Assembly: GCA_003242275.1 (NCBI GenBank)
Contig: QGUX01000087.1
Span: forward strand, 1 to 11,677
Origin: Pseudomonadota bacterium
Lineage (GTDB): Bacteria; Pseudomonadota; Gammaproteobacteria; Steroidobacterales; Steroidobacteraceae
Length of the DNA stretch: 11,677 bases
Direction of reading: 5' to 3'
Shown piece by piece: positions 1 to 9,968 of this stretch. The notes under the pieces were generated by a model. It was given only the letters and a program-made list of their open reading frames with translations. It did not search any database and had not been told where the DNA came from. The first letter of the stretch is position 1. Each line of letters opens with the position of its first letter. The position numbers and the translations under genes are program-made.

Positions 1-56
1 TCGCCGGAGCGCATCGCCGCCTTCATGTCCTCGGTGATGCGCTCCCGGAGGGCCAT
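1..56 (-). CDS. yqeY: GatB/YqeY domain protein, N-terminal fragment
   Basis: Only the first 18 complete codons lie in the window; the gene runs off the left edge. The reading starts MALRERITEDMKAAMRSG, which matches the usual YqeY opening (an amphipathic helix containing ITEDMKAAMR). YqeY proteins resemble the tRNA-binding tail domain of GatB amidotransferase subunits, but their own role is unclear. The ATG lies 7 bases after the rpsU stop on the same strand, so the two genes are probably co-transcribed and perhaps translationally coupled, since no good Shine-Dalgarno is visible in the gap. In gammaproteobacteria dnaG and rpoD often follow, but they would lie outside this window. Identification rests on a short stretch plus position after rpsU. 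Confidence 0.85.
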   Translation of the reverse strand, partial: MALRERITEDMKAAMRSG

Positions 57-63
57 GAGGGGA

Positions 64-279
64 TCAGTAGAGCCGGGTCTGGCGGGCGTCGCCGCGGTTG
101 TTGCGCTTGGCGTGGCGCTTCACGGCGGCAGCCTTCTTGCGCTTACGCTCCTGCGTCGGCTTCTCGTAGAATTCGCGCCGGCGCAGCTCCGCGAGGATGC
201 CTGCCTTCTCGCAGGCGCGCTTGAAACGCCGCAGGGCCACGTCGAAATACTCATTCTCACGAACTCGCACGCTCGGCAT
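64..279 (-). CDS. rpsU: 30S ribosomal protein bS21
   Basis: This 71-residue protein is the small-subunit protein bS21, which sits near the anti-Shine-Dalgarno end of 16S rRNA and aids initiation. The sequence opens [20 protein letters not shown], then has the [20 protein letters not shown] block and ends in TRLY; length and ends match proteobacterial bS21. The reading frame is open upstream of 279, but the family start MPSV fixes the start here. The gene is divergent from tsaD and is followed after 7 bases by yqeY, as in the gammaproteobacterial rpsU-yqeY-dnaG-rpoD region. The best Shine-Dalgarno (AAAGG, within 315-319 and its leader copy at 294-300) is distant or weak: the copy nearest the start lies about 14 bases away and can be paired in a leader hairpin, so translation may be controlled. 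Confidence 0.97.
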   Translation of the reverse strand: MPSVRVRENEYFDVALRRFKRACEKAGILAELRRREFYEKPTQERKRKKAAAVKRHAKRNNRGDARQTRLY

Positions 280-293
280 AAGGGCTTCAACTA

Positions 294-320
294 CCTTTTT
301 GTGGGTTGGCCTGAAAAAGG
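294..320 (-). promoter_or_regulatory. Inverted repeat in the rpsU leader covering its Shine-Dalgarno
   Basis: CCTTTTT at 294-300 and AAAAAGG at 314-320 are perfect 7-base complements with a 13-base spacer. Read on the minus strand, the rpsU transcript predicted from the promoter at 327-355 would start at about 322-320, with the first arm at its very 5' end. The second arm (AAAAAGG) contains the only Shine-Dalgarno-like bases ahead of the ATG at 279. Folding would therefore hide that site. That this is a real switch, for example autogenous control by bS21, is inference; the stem is A-U rich and weak. Confidence 0.4.
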
Positions 321-326
321 GTGCGG

Positions 327-355
327 ATTCTAAAACCCCCGAGGGCAGGTGTCCA
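327..355 (-). promoter_or_regulatory. Sigma70-type promoter for rpsU
   Basis: On the minus strand there is TGGACA (350-355, five of six matches to TTGACA), exactly 17 bases, then TAGAAT (327-332, five of six matches to TATAAT). The bases after the -10 are GC-rich (CCGCACC), as in stringently controlled ribosomal promoters. The -35 ends one base before the tsaD TTG start codon and overlaps the tsaD leader, so polymerase bound here could interfere with tsaD transcription. Confidence 0.7.
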
Positions 356-1381
356 TTGCGGATTCTCGGCATCGAATCTTCCTGTGACGAAAGTGCGGCC
401 GCCGTGCTTGATGACGAGCGCGGATTGCTGTCGCACGAGCTGTTCAGCCAGGTGGATCTGCACCGGTTGTACGGCGGGGTGGTGCCCGAGCTGGCTTCCC
501 GCGACCATGTCCGGCGCCTTTTACCCCTTGTACGTCAAGCACTTGCGAAATCCGAAACCCGGCCGGAGGAGCTCGACGGGGTGGCCTATACCGCCGGCCC
601 GGGGTTGGTGGGGGCATTGCTGACCGGGGCGGCGATGGGGCATGCCCTGGCCTATGCGCTGGGGGTGCCGGCGGTGCCGGTGCACCACCTGGAGGGCCAC
701 TTGCTGGCCCCGCTGCTCGAGGACCGGCCCCCGCCGCTGCCCCACCTGGCCCTGCTGGTGTCCGGTGGGCACACCATGCTGATCGTGGTGAAGGGGCTCG
801 GGGACTACCAGCTGCTGGGCGAAACCCGCGACGACGCCGCCGGCGAGGCCTTCGACAAGTCGGCCAAGCTGCTGGGGCTGCCGTACCCGGGTGGCCCGGA
901 ACTCTCGAAGCTGGCCGAGCGCGGCCGGGCGGGCGTGTTCGAGTTCCCGCGTCCCATGCTGGACCGGCCGGGCCATGAATTCAGCTTCTCCGGCCTGAAG
1001 ACCGCAGTGATGCTGGCGGTGCGCGAGGCGCCGCCGGACGAGCAGCGGCGTGCCGACATCGCCCGCGGGGTGCAGGACGCCATCGTCGCCACGCTGGTGG
1101 GCAAGACCGCGCGTGCGCTGGACGAAACCGGCCTGGGCCACCTGGTGGTGGCCGGCGGCGTCAGCGCCAACCGCGCGCTGCGCGGCGCGCTGGAAGCCGC
1201 GGCCCGCGAGCGCGGCGTGGAGATCTACTTTCCGCGGCTGGAGTTCTGCACGGATAATGCCGCGATGATCGCGATGGCCGGCCTTTCCCGCCTGAAGCTC
1301 GGCGGTGCGGCCGGACACCTGGCCATCGAGGCGCGAGCGCAATGGCCGCTGGAGTCGCTGCGCGCGCCGCACGCCGCCTGA
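356..1381 (+). CDS. tsaD: tRNA N6-threonylcarbamoyladenosine synthase subunit TsaD
   Basis: TsaD (formerly Gcp/YgjD) transfers threonylcarbamoyl from TC-AMP to A37 of ANN-decoding tRNAs, working with TsaB, TsaE and TsaC in the cytoplasm. It has the ASKHA fold. I place the start at TTG 356: it gives [13 protein letters not shown], the family N-terminus, has a GAGGGCAGG ribosome site at 341-349, and yields 341 residues against about 337 in E. coli. With this start the metal ligands fall at His111, His115 (in HHLEGH) and Asp300 (in [10 protein letters not shown]), the same numbers as in E. coli TsaD. The SGGHT motif lies near residues 136-140. An upstream ATG at 197 stays in frame but would run antisense through rpsU and is rejected. 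folB follows 33 bases downstream on the same strand. Confidence 0.97.
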   Translation: MRILGIESSCDESAAAVLDDERGLLSHELFSQVDLHRLYGGVVPELASRDHVRRLLPLVRQALAKSETRPEELDGVAYTAGPGLVGALLTGAAMGHALAYALGVPAVPVHHLEGHLLAPLLEDRPPPLPHLALLVSGGHTMLIVVKGLGDYQLLGETRDDAAGEAFDKSAKLLGLPYPGGPELSKLAERGRAGVFEFPRPMLDRPGHEFSFSGLKTAVMLAVREAPPDEQRRADIARGVQDAIVATLVGKTARALDETGLGHLVVAGGVSANRALRGALEAAARERGVEIYFPRLEFCTDNAAMIAMAGLSRLKLGGAAGHLAIEARAQWPLESLRAPHAA

Positions 1382-1414
1382 GTCTTTTCCTCAAAACACC
1401 TGGAATCACCTTCA

Positions 1415-1789
1415 ATGCCGCAACAGACCGGGGATATCGTCTTCCTGCGTGGGCTCGCCGTGGAGACCACCATCGGGTTCTTCGAGTGGGAGCGCCACGT
1501 GAAGCAGACCGTGGTCGTGGATCTGGAGATCCCCGTCGACTGCGCGCGCGCCGCGGCCACCGACGAGGTGACGGACACGGTGGACTACAAGGCCATCGCC
1601 AAGCGCTGCATCGCTTTCATCAGCGAGGCCGAGTTCCACCTGGTGGAGACGCTGGCGCACAAGCTGGCGATGACGCTGCTGGCCGAGTTCGACATCGCCT
1701 GGATCCGCCTGTCGCTGAACAAGCCCGGCGCGATCCGCGGTTCCCGCGACGTGGGCGTGACCATCGAGCGCCACAAGGCGCAGGCCTGA
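1415..1789 (+). CDS. folB: Dihydroneopterin aldolase FolB
   Basis: FolB cleaves 7,8-dihydroneopterin to 6-hydroxymethyl-7,8-dihydropterin and glycolaldehyde, supplying the substrate of the next gene's product, FolK. The 124-residue length is normal. Visible family landmarks are IVFLRGLAVETTIGFFEWE (residues 8-26), VDYKAIA with Tyr58, the HLVETLA segment with Glu78, and the LNKPGAIRG segment containing the likely catalytic Lys103. The protein ends in VGVTIER as in the family. It starts with ATG; the Shine-Dalgarno is poor (a GGA about 11 bases upstream). It lies 33 bases after tsaD and 28 before folK, so a three-gene transcript tsaD-folB-folK is likely. Confidence 0.95.
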   Translation: MPQQTGDIVFLRGLAVETTIGFFEWERHVKQTVVVDLEIPVDCARAAATDEVTDTVDYKAIAKRCIAFISEAEFHLVETLAHKLAMTLLAEFDIAWIRLSLNKPGAIRGSRDVGVTIERHKAQA

Positions 1790-1817
1790 CGCGGGGCGTC
1801 GGAGCGGCTGCAAGCCC

Positions 1818-2318
1818 ATGGTGCAACTCGCCTACGTGTCGGGCGGCAGCAATGTCGATGCGCAGCAGAACCTGCTCATCGCCGCGCGCGCGCTGAAGGG
1901 GCGGCACCCGGGCGCGCGCTTCTCGCGCTGCTACCGCAACCGCGCAGTGGGCTTCGAGGGGCCGGACTTCATCAATTTCGTGGTCGAGCTGCCCGTGGCG
2001 GGCGACCCGGCGCTGCTGAAGGGCGAGCTGGAGTGCATCGAGACCCAGTGCGGCCGGCATCGCGATGCGCCGAAGTGGGCGCCGCGCCCGATGGACCTCG
2101 ACATCCTGCTGTTCGGCGACCGGGTGCAGGACACGCCGGGGCTGGTGCTGCCGCGCCCGGACCTGCTGCGCTGGGGATTCATGCTCGGGCCGCTGGCCGA
2201 ACTGGCGCCGGGGCTGGTGCACCCGGTGGAGAAGAAGACCATCGGTGAGCTGTGGGCGGCCTTCGACCGCGACGCCAACCCGCTGATCCCCGAGGCGCTC
2301 GACCTCAATGCCGCGTGA
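1818..2318 (+). CDS. folK: 6-hydroxymethyl-7,8-dihydropterin pyrophosphokinase (HPPK)
   Basis: FolK moves pyrophosphate from ATP to 6-hydroxymethyl-dihydropterin, giving the substrate for dihydropteroate synthase. The 166-residue protein carries the HPPK signature APRPMDLDILLFGD at about residues 88-101, with the magnesium-binding Asp93 and Asp95, preceded by YRNRAVGFEGPDFINFVVEL and followed by LPRPDLLRWGFMLGPLAELAP, all family-typical. The early loop reads SGGSNVDA where many homologues have GSN preceded by other small residues. A GGAG at 1801-1804 is the likely ribosome site, with a rather long spacing. It directly follows folB, the preceding enzyme in the pathway, and ends 13 bases from the convergent pteridine reductase gene. 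Confidence 0.95.
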   Translation: MVQLAYVSGGSNVDAQQNLLIAARALKGRHPGARFSRCYRNRAVGFEGPDFINFVVELPVAGDPALLKGELECIETQCGRHRDAPKWAPRPMDLDILLFGDRVQDTPGLVLPRPDLLRWGFMLGPLAELAPGLVHPVEKKTIGELWAAFDRDANPLIPEALDLNAA

Positions 2319-2331
2319 GGGCGCGGCCCGC

Positions 2332-3093
2332 TCAGGTGTTCGCGCTGCGTCCGCCGTCCACGGCCAGCACCTGGCCGGTGACGAAGGGGGCCTCGGTGGC
2401 GAAGAACAGCACCGCGCGCGCCACGTCCTCGGGCGAGCCGCGGCGCTTGAGCAGGGTCTTCTCGACGATCTCCTGCTTCATCTCGTCGGTCAGGTCCTCG
2501 GGGAATTCCACCGGGCCCGGCGCGATCGCGTTCACGCGCACCTCGGGCGCGAGCTCGCGCGCCAGCGACTGCGTCAGCATGATCAGGCCGGCCTTGGCCG
2601 GGCTGTAGACCACGAAGCGCTTCAGCGGCCGCATGCCGTGGATGTCGGCGATGTTGACGATCAGGCCGCGGCGCGCGGCCAGGTGCGGCGCGGCGGCCTG
2701 CGACAGGAACAGCGGTGCGCGCAGGTTGGTGCCCATCAGGTCGTCCCAGTGCCGCGGTGTTATCGTTCCCACCGGCGTGGGATAGAACGTGGACGCATTG
2801 TTGACCAGGATATCCAGGTGCCCGTGGCGGGCGACCGTGGCCTCCACCAGCGACTCGAGCACCTTGATGTCGAGCAGGTTGCCGCCCAGCGTGGTCACCG
2901 ACGAGGGGCGCGCGGCATTGAGTTCGGCCGCGAGCTTGTGCGCGGCTTCGGAAGAGGTGTTGTAGTGCACGACTACGTCGGCGCCCGCCGCATGCAGCTT
3001 GCGCACGATGCCGGCGCCCACGCGCCGCGCCGCGCCCGTCACCAGCGCGACTTTTCCTGCCAGTGGCAGGCTCGAACGTTCCACGGATTCCAT
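2332..3093 (-). CDS. Pteridine reductase (PTR1-like short-chain dehydrogenase)
   Basis: This is a 253-residue SDR enzyme that probably uses NADPH to reduce dihydropterins or related pteridines. The nucleotide-binding motif is TGAARRVG (19-26), close to the TGAAKRLG form typical of PTR1 rather than the general TGxxxGxG. Other landmarks are HYN (43-45), NNAS (98-101) and YSPAK with Tyr163 and Lys167. The usual catalytic Ser is replaced by Asp150, 13 residues before Tyr163, the same Asp-Tyr spacing as Asp181/Tyr194 in Leishmania PTR1. The C-terminus GQVLAVDGGRSAN is normal for SDRs. It converges on folK, and the folate neighbours support a pterin role. Its ATG is only 11 bases from the divergent methyltransferase start, and no clear Shine-Dalgarno is visible. 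The exact substrate (dihydromonapterin, dihydrobiopterin or dihydrofolate) cannot be read from sequence. Confidence 0.88.
   Translation of the reverse strand: MESVERSSLPLAGKVALVTGAARRVGAGIVRKLHAAGADVVVHYNTSSEAAHKLAAELNAARPSSVTTLGGNLLDIKVLESLVEATVARHGHLDILVNNASTFYPTPVGTITPRHWDDLMGTNLRAPLFLSQAAAPHLAARRGLIVNIADIHGMRPLKRFVVYSPAKAGLIMLTQSLARELAPEVRVNAIAPGPVEFPEDLTDEMKQEIVEKTLLKRRGSPEDVARAVLFFATEAPFVTGQVLAVDGGRSANT
3056..3070. repeat. Perfect 15-base palindrome beside a divergent gene start
   Basis: CCTGCCAGTGGCAGG is two perfect 7-base arms around one base. It lies inside codons about 8-13 of the pteridine reductase gene and about 35 bases upstream of the divergent methyltransferase start, where promoters for both genes must overlap. 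It could be an operator, but the arms also encode an ordinary protein stretch (LPLAG), so chance in GC-rich coding sequence is possible. Confidence 0.3.
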
Positions 3094-3104
3094 GCAGACA
3101 GCTT

Positions 3105-4271
3105 ATGACTTCGGACGCCGCAACGCACGAGGCTGAACACGCGCAACGCGTGCGCGAGGCGCTGCGCGCGCGCATCGCTGCCGCCGGTGGCTGGCTGTCC
3201 TTCGATGCGTACATGGATTTCGTGCTGTACGCGCCGGGGCTGGGCTACTACAGCGCCGGCGCGAGCAAGTTCGGCGCCGGCGGCGATTTCACCACCGCGC
3301 CGGAGATCTCGCCGCTGTTCGGGCGCTGCCTGGCACGGCATTGCGTGGAGGTGCTGGCCGCATTGCCCGGCGGCGGCGACGTGGTCGAGCTCGGCGGTGG
3401 CACGGGCCGGCTGGCCTTCGACGTGCTGGCCACCATGGCGAAGCTCGGCAGGTTGCCGGCGCGCTACCGCATCCTCGAGGTCAGTGCCGACCTGCGTGAG
3501 CGGCAGCGCGAACTGCTGGCGACGCTGCCGGCGGAGCTGGCCTCGCGGGTGGAATGGATCGACGCGCCGCCGGCCGATGGCTGGCGTGGCGCCCTGCTGG
3601 CCAACGAGGTGCTCGACGCGCTGCCGGTGGAATGCTTCGCGTGGCGGCAGAGGGGTGTGGTCGAGCGCGGCGTGGCGCTGGCGCCTGACGGGAACTTCGC
3701 GTGGGCAGAGCGGCCGGCATCGCCGCGGCTGGCCGCCGAGGTCGAACGCCTCCGCGAGGATGCCCGCGTCGAATGGCCGGAGGGCTTTGAATCCGAGCTG
3801 TGCGCGCGCGCCGGCCCGTGGGTCGGCGAAGTGGCGCGCACGCTGGAGCAGGGCGTGGCGCTGTTCATCGACTACGGCCTGGCGCGCCGCGAGTACTACG
3901 ATCCCCGCCGCAGCACCGGCACCCTGCGCTGCCACTACCGCCAGCAGGCACACGAGGATCCCTTCGCGCATCCCGGCCTCCAGGACGTCACCGCCTGGGT
4001 GGATTTCACGCGCGTGGCCGAGGGTGCCGATGCCGCCGGGCTGGAGGTGCTGGGCTACGCCACCCAGGCGGCGCTGCTGCTCGGCCTCGGCATCGAGCGT
4101 GAAGTGATGGAAGCCCCCGACGAGGTCACGCGCATCCGCCGTGCCAGCGAGGCACGGCAGCTGCTGATGCCGCAGGAGATGGGCGAGACCTTCAAGGCCA
4201 TCGCGCTGGGGCGGGGCTGGGAGGCGCCGCTGTCGGGCTTCGTGCACCAGGACCTGCGGCCGCGGCTCTGA
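3105..4271 (+). CDS. SAM-dependent methyltransferase, MidA/NDUFAF7 (DUF185) family
   Basis: This 388-residue protein belongs to the COG1565 class I methyltransferases. The human member NDUFAF7 methylates an arginine of complex I; the bacterial substrate is unknown. Landmarks are [20 protein letters not shown] (33-52), the region with [15 protein letters not shown] (59-73), the SAM-binding loop ELGGGTG (95-101), [11 protein letters not shown] (124-134) and the family motif [10 protein letters not shown] (167-176), followed further on by FIDYG and [10 protein letters not shown] use ATG 3105; an upstream in-frame ATG at 3063 would overlap the reductase gene by 31 bases and adds no conserved sequence. 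No good Shine-Dalgarno precedes 3105. The monooxygenase gene follows after 20 bases on the same strand, so they may form a pair. The family is clear; the function is not. Confidence 0.9.
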   Translation: MTSDAATHEAEHAQRVREALRARIAAAGGWLSFDAYMDFVLYAPGLGYYSAGASKFGAGGDFTTAPEISPLFGRCLARHCVEVLAALPGGGDVVELGGGTGRLAFDVLATMAKLGRLPARYRILEVSADLRERQRELLATLPAELASRVEWIDAPPADGWRGALLANEVLDALPVECFAWRQRGVVERGVALAPDGNFAWAERPASPRLAAEVERLREDARVEWPEGFESELCARAGPWVGEVARTLEQGVALFIDYGLARREYYDPRRSTGTLRCHYRQQAHEDPFAHPGLQDVTAWVDFTRVAEGADAAGLEVLGYATQAALLLGLGIEREVMEAPDEVTRIRRASEARQLLMPQEMGETFKAIALGRGWEAPLSGFVHQDLRPRL

Positions 4272-4291
4272 GGAGTACCATCGGTCGCACC

Positions 4292-5287
4292 ATGGCTATC
4301 CCGCTTTCACTGCTCGACCTCGCACACGTTCCGCTGGGCAGCACCATCCCGCAGGCGCTCGCCCACGTGATCGAGTACGCGCGGCGGGCCGATGAGCTCG
4401 GCTACCACCGCATCTGGTATGCCGAGCACCACAACATGCCGGGCATTGCCAGCGCCGCCACCTCGGTGCTGATCGGCCGGATCGCCGTGGCGACCCGGCG
4501 CATCCGCGTGGGCGCCGGCGGCATCATGCTGCCCAACCACTCCCCGCTGGTGATCGCCGAGCAGTTCGGCACGCTGGAGTCGCTGTTCCCCGGCCGCATC
4601 GACCTGGGGCTGGGCCGCGCGCCCGGCACCGACGGGCTGACCTGGCGCGCGCTGCGCCGGGATCCTCGCGCGGCCGACCTCTTCCCTGACGACGTGCAGG
4701 AGTTGCAGCTGCTGCTGGGGCCCGTGCAGCCGGGCCAGCGCATCCGCGCCGTGCCGGGGGCGGACACCAACGTGCCGCTGTGGATCCTCGGCTCGAGCCT
4801 GTTCGGCGCGCAGCTGGCGGCACAGCTCGGCCTGCCGTACGCCTTCGCGTCGCACTTCGCGCCGGCGGCCCTGTACGACGCACTGGACGTGTACCGGAAG
4901 ATGTTCCGCCCCTCCGCGCAGCTGGAGAAACCCTGCGCCATGCCGGCGGTGAACGTGATCTGCGCGGAAACCGACGCCGAAGCGCGGCGCCTGTTCACCT
5001 CGATGCAGAACGTGGTGATCGGCCTGGTTACGGGCAAGCCCGGGCGGCTGGCGCCGCCGGTGGACCGGATCGAGCCGCTGCCGGAGATGATCCAGGCGCG
5101 CGTGGATGCCTTCCTGGCCTGCTCCTTCGTCGGCTCGCCGGCCACGGTGAAGTCGGGACTGGAGAAGTTCATCGCCGACACCGGCGCGGACGAGCTGATG
5201 GTGGCCAGCGCCATCTACGATCCGGCCGCGCGGCTGAAGTCTCTGGAACTGCTGGCGAGGGCCTGGGGTCTGGCGCCCGCGGCCTGA
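4292..5287 (+). CDS. yhbW: YhbW-like luciferase-family flavin-dependent oxidoreductase
   Basis: This 331-residue protein is an LLM-class (bacterial luciferase-like) TIM-barrel flavoenzyme of the YhbW subgroup, expected to use reduced FMN and oxygen on an unknown substrate. Long blocks agree with E. coli YhbW as I recall it: [12 protein letters not shown] near the N-terminus, [19 protein letters not shown] (44-62), [56 protein letters not shown] and ASHFAP. The C-terminus (DADELMV-like GADELMVAS) also fits. An AGGAG at 4271-4275, overlapping the stop of the upstream methyltransferase, is the only Shine-Dalgarno candidate, 16 bases from the ATG. It ends 70 bases from the convergent katG, with a terminator hairpin between them. 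Confidence 0.92.
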   Translation: MAIPLSLLDLAHVPLGSTIPQALAHVIEYARRADELGYHRIWYAEHHNMPGIASAATSVLIGRIAVATRRIRVGAGGIMLPNHSPLVIAEQFGTLESLFPGRIDLGLGRAPGTDGLTWRALRRDPRAADLFPDDVQELQLLLGPVQPGQRIRAVPGADTNVPLWILGSSLFGAQLAAQLGLPYAFASHFAPAALYDALDVYRKMFRPSAQLEKPCAMPAVNVICAETDAEARRLFTSMQNVVIGLVTGKPGRLAPPVDRIEPLPEMIQARVDAFLACSFVGSPATVKSGLEKFIADTGADELMVASAIYDPAARLKSLELLARAWGLAPAA

Positions 5288-5308
5288 GCGTGGCCTGAAG
5301 CGCCCATG

Positions 5309-5340
5309 AAAAGCCGGCGGATCCTCGCGGACCCGCCGGC
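5309..5340 (-). terminator. Rho-independent terminator of katG
   Basis: GCCGGCGG (5313-5320) pairs perfectly with CCGCCGGC (5333-5340). The loop region extends the stem by three more pairs (5322-5324 with 5329-5331) after one mismatch, leaving a TCGC tetraloop. Read on the minus strand the hairpin is followed by TTTT (complement of 5309-5312), 18 bases past the katG stop. On the plus strand no T-run follows, so it mainly serves katG, though the hairpin might also slow readthrough from the convergent monooxygenase gene. Confidence 0.8.
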
Positions 5341-5357
5341 CGGTGTACCGAAGCGCT

Positions 5358-7665
<2,308 letters not shown>

Positions 7666-7673
7666 CCGGGCCA

Positions 7674-7710
7674 GTTGATTGTCTGGATTGCCCCGATAGG
7701 GGATGTCTAT
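7674..7710 (-). promoter_or_regulatory. OxyR-like binding site upstream of katG
   Basis: ATAG (7696-7699), seven bases, then CTAT (7707-7710) reproduces the OxyR half-operator ATAG-N7-CTAT perfectly and reads the same on both strands. On the minus strand, at the expected 7-base steps toward katG, come ATCC (7685-7688) and CAAC (7674-7677), which match the third and fourth OxyR tetranucleotides at two and two of four positions. OxyR is the known activator of katG in many proteobacteria. The distal CTAT overlaps the stop codon of cca. No strong -35/-10 is visible downstream, as expected for an activator-dependent promoter. Confidence 0.6.
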
Positions 7711-8936
7711 CGCGCTGCAGAAGGCGACAGGGTCGCAATGGCCTGGAGTCGTTGACGATGCAGCAATTGGGCAATCGCCGGGCCGGACTGCCCCTCCAGC
7801 TGCGCGCGCGAGAGCTGCACTGCCGCCGCCGCAGCCTGCGCCCTTCCCAGGTATTCGCGCTGCGGGTAGGGCTGTTGCTCGAGCCCGGCGCGTCCCTGCG
7901 CATCGCACTGGCAGGCAAGCAGCATCTCGCGGAAGCGTTCGGCGCGACGGAAGGCATCGCTGCGCTCCAGCAGCTTCAGCACCGTGTCGGGCCTGAGCTG
8001 CAGGGCCCGGTGCACGTTGGTGTGTTCCCTGGCGGTCAGCAGTGCCAGTTCGCGGTGCGCGGAGGGCACCTTCAGGCGCGCACACAGCTGCTCGACCAGC
8101 GGCAGGCCGCGTGATTCATGCATCAGGTGCTTCGGCCATTCCTCCTTCGGCGTGGTGCCCTTGCCGAGGTCATGGACGAGCACGGCAAAGCGCACCGTCA
8201 CCGGTGCTTCGAGCTCGGCCGCGCGGCGCAGCGACAGGAGCACGTGCACGCCCGTATCCACCTCGGGATGCCATTGCTCCGGTTGCGGCACCCCGAACAG
8301 GCGGTCCACCTCCGGGAACACCACCTTGAGCGCGCCGCAGTCGCGCAGCACCTGGAAGAACACGTCCGGCCGCGCCTCGCCCAGTGCGCGCGAGGTCTCC
8401 TGCCAGACGCGCTCGGCGACCAGCGCGTCGGCCTCGCCGGCCTCGACCATGGAGCGGGCCAGCGCCAGCGTGTCCGGGTGCACGGTGAAACCCAGCGGCG
8501 CGAAGCGCGCGGCGAAACGTGCCAGGCGCAGGATGCGCACCGGGTCCTCGGCGAATGCCGGTGACACATGCCGCAGCACGCGCGCCTCGATGTCGGCACG
8601 GCCGCCATAAGGGTCGATGTAGTTGCCGTCGGCATCGCGCGCGATGGCATTGATGGTGAGGTCCCGCCGCAGCAGGTCTTCCTCCAGCGTGATGTCCGGC
8701 GAGAACTCGGTGACGAAGCCGCGGTAGCCGGGGCCGCTCTTGCGCTCCCGCCGCGCCAGCGCGTACTCCTCTTGCGTCTCAGGATGGAGGAACACCGGGA
8801 AATCCCGGCCCACGGGGCGATAGCCGGCCGCCGCCAGCTCCTCGGCGGTGCCGCCCACCACGACCCAGTCGCGTTCCCTGGCTTCGCGACCCAGCAGCTG
8901 ATCCCGGACCGCGCCGCCGACCAGATAGACTTGCAT
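7707..8936 (-). CDS. cca: Multifunctional CCA-adding tRNA nucleotidyltransferase
   Basis: Cca adds or repairs the 3' CCA of tRNAs without a nucleic-acid template. The 409-residue protein aligns along its length with E. coli Cca (412): [16 protein letters not shown] at the N-terminus, [20 protein letters not shown] (43-62), [10 protein letters not shown] (90-99), the [12 protein letters not shown] block (130-141) and an HD phosphohydrolase domain with HDLGKG (His255, Asp256). The frame stays open upstream of 8936, but that part is antisense to the next gene; MQVYLVGG is the family start. One oddity: the metal-binding DxD of the polymerase site (Asp21 and Asp23 in E. coli) reads Glu21-Arg-Asp23 here. 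Its start is 6 bases from the divergent lipoprotein gene, so each promoter must lie within the other gene. No good Shine-Dalgarno is visible. Confidence 0.96.
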   Translation of the reverse strand: MQVYLVGGAVRDQLLGREARERDWVVVGGTAEELAAAGYRPVGRDFPVFLHPETQEEYALARRERKSGPGYRGFVTEFSPDITLEEDLLRRDLTINAIARDADGNYIDPYGGRADIEARVLRHVSPAFAEDPVRILRLARFAARFAPLGFTVHPDTLALARSMVEAGEADALVAERVWQETSRALGEARPDVFFQVLRDCGALKVVFPEVDRLFGVPQPEQWHPEVDTGVHVLLSLRRAAELEAPVTVRFAVLVHDLGKGTTPKEEWPKHLMHESRGLPLVEQLCARLKVPSAHRELALLTAREHTNVHRALQLRPDTVLKLLERSDAFRRAERFREMLLACQCDAQGRAGLEQQPYPQREYLGRAQAAAAAVQLSRAQLEGQSGPAIAQLLHRQRLQAIATLSPSAAR

Positions 8937-8942
8937 GAAGCG

Positions 8943-9968
8943 ATGGTACAGAACTGCGCAGCGGGACGTCTGGTGCTGCTGGCCGCGGCCCTGCTGCAGG
9001 CAGGTTGCGGACTGGGTTACTACGCGCAGGCTGCGCGCGGCCAGTTCGCCATCATGCGCGCCCGCCAGCCGGTCGAACGCCTGATCGACTCCCCGGGGAC
9101 ATCCGACACGCTGCGCCAGCAGCTGGTGCGCGCGCGGCGCATCCGCGACTTCGCCAGCAGCGAGCTGGGACTGCCGGACAACGGCGCGTATCGCAGCTAC
9201 GCCGACATCGGCCGCCGCTACGTGGTGTGGAACGTGGTGGCGACGCCGGAGTTCTCCATCGAACCCCGGCAGTGGTGCTTTCCCGTTGCCGGCTGCGTGG
9301 CCTACCGGGGGTACTTCAGCGAGAAGGCGGCGCAGGCGTTCGCGGCCCGGCGCAGGGAAGAGGGGGATGACGTGTTCGTGGGCGGCGTGCCGGCGTACTC
9401 CACGCTGGGCCGGTTCGCCGACCCGCTGCTCAACACGGTGACCGGCTACGGCGAGCTGGACCTCGCCGCGCTGATCTTCCACGAGCTGGCGCACCAGGTG
9501 CTGTACGTGCCGGGGGATTCGGCCTTCAACGAGGCCTTCGCCACGGCGGTGGAGGAGGAGGGCGTGGCGCGCTATGCCGCCGCGCACGTCGGGGAGGAGG
9601 CACTGGCCGAGTGGCGCCTGCGCCGCCAGCTCCGCGTCGAGGTCACCGGCGCCTTCATCCGCGCGCGCGGCGACCTCGCCGCGCTGTACCGGCGCGACCT
9701 GCCGCCGGCGGCGATGCGCGAGCAGAAGGCGGCCCGCCTCAGGTCGCTGGCCGACGAGGTGCTCGCCATCGAGCGGCGCCTCGGCCGCGCCAGCGGCTAC
9801 CGGGGATGGATCGATTCCGGGCTGAACAACGCGCACCTCGCCGCGGTCGCCACGTACTACGACCGCGTTCCGGAATTCGAGCGGATCCTGCGCGAGAGGT
9901 GCGGGGGATACCTGCCGTGCCTCTACGTGGAGGCGCGCAGTGAAGCAAGGAATCCCCGCCGGGAGTGA
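8943..9968 (+). CDS. Putative zinc aminopeptidase lipoprotein (COG4324)
   Basis: This 341-residue protein belongs to the family annotated as predicted aminopeptidases (Aminopep, PF10023). From ATG 8943 the N-terminus is a short basic region, a hydrophobic run (LVLLAAALL, 10-18) and LQAGC with Cys22, followed by [12 protein letters not shown] as in relatives; this suggests a lipoprotein, though Gln at -3 departs from the strict lipobox. Further blocks are [17 protein letters not shown] (92-108), [13 protein letters not shown] (113-125), [10 protein letters not shown] (147-156), the zinc site HELAH (His180, Glu181, His184) and FNEAFA with Glu197, a gluzincin-type third ligand. The peptidase activity is predicted for the family and I know of no proven substrate. 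It diverges from cca by 6 bases, and its stop codon lies in the loop of a terminator-like hairpin. Start choice is supported by the signal sequence, not by a ribosome site. Confidence 0.9.
   Translation: MVQNCAAGRLVLLAAALLQAGCGLGYYAQAARGQFAIMRARQPVERLIDSPGTSDTLRQQLVRARRIRDFASSELGLPDNGAYRSYADIGRRYVVWNVVATPEFSIEPRQWCFPVAGCVAYRGYFSEKAAQAFAARRREEGDDVFVGGVPAYSTLGRFADPLLNTVTGYGELDLAALIFHELAHQVLYVPGDSAFNEAFATAVEEEGVARYAAAHVGEEALAEWRLRRQLRVEVTGAFIRARGDLAALYRRDLPPAAMREQKAARLRSLADEVLAIERRLGRASGYRGWIDSGLNNAHLAAVATYYDRVPEFERILRERCGGYLPCLYVEARSEARNPRRE

Noticed and set aside
197..355. Longer tsaD from ATG 197
   Set aside because: The extra 53 residues are antisense to rpsU and match no TsaD; TTG 356 has a ribosome site and restores E. 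coli numbering of the metal ligands.
2317..2331. GGGC-GCG-GCCC hairpin between folK and the reductase as a terminator
   Set aside because: The stem is four pairs with a three-base loop and no T-run on either strand; expected by chance in GC-rich DNA.
1931..3214. Long minus-strand frame across folK and the pteridine reductase
   Set aside because: It overlaps two clear genes in other frames and has the biased composition of a shadow frame.
7691..7702. CCCC-GATA-GGGG hairpin as a cca terminator
   Set aside because: The stem is only four pairs with no T-run and it overlaps the better-supported OxyR palindrome.
8943..9836. N-terminal extension of cca opposite the aminopeptidase
   Set aside because: Cca starts at MQVYLVGG in its family; the extension is antisense to a well-supported gene.
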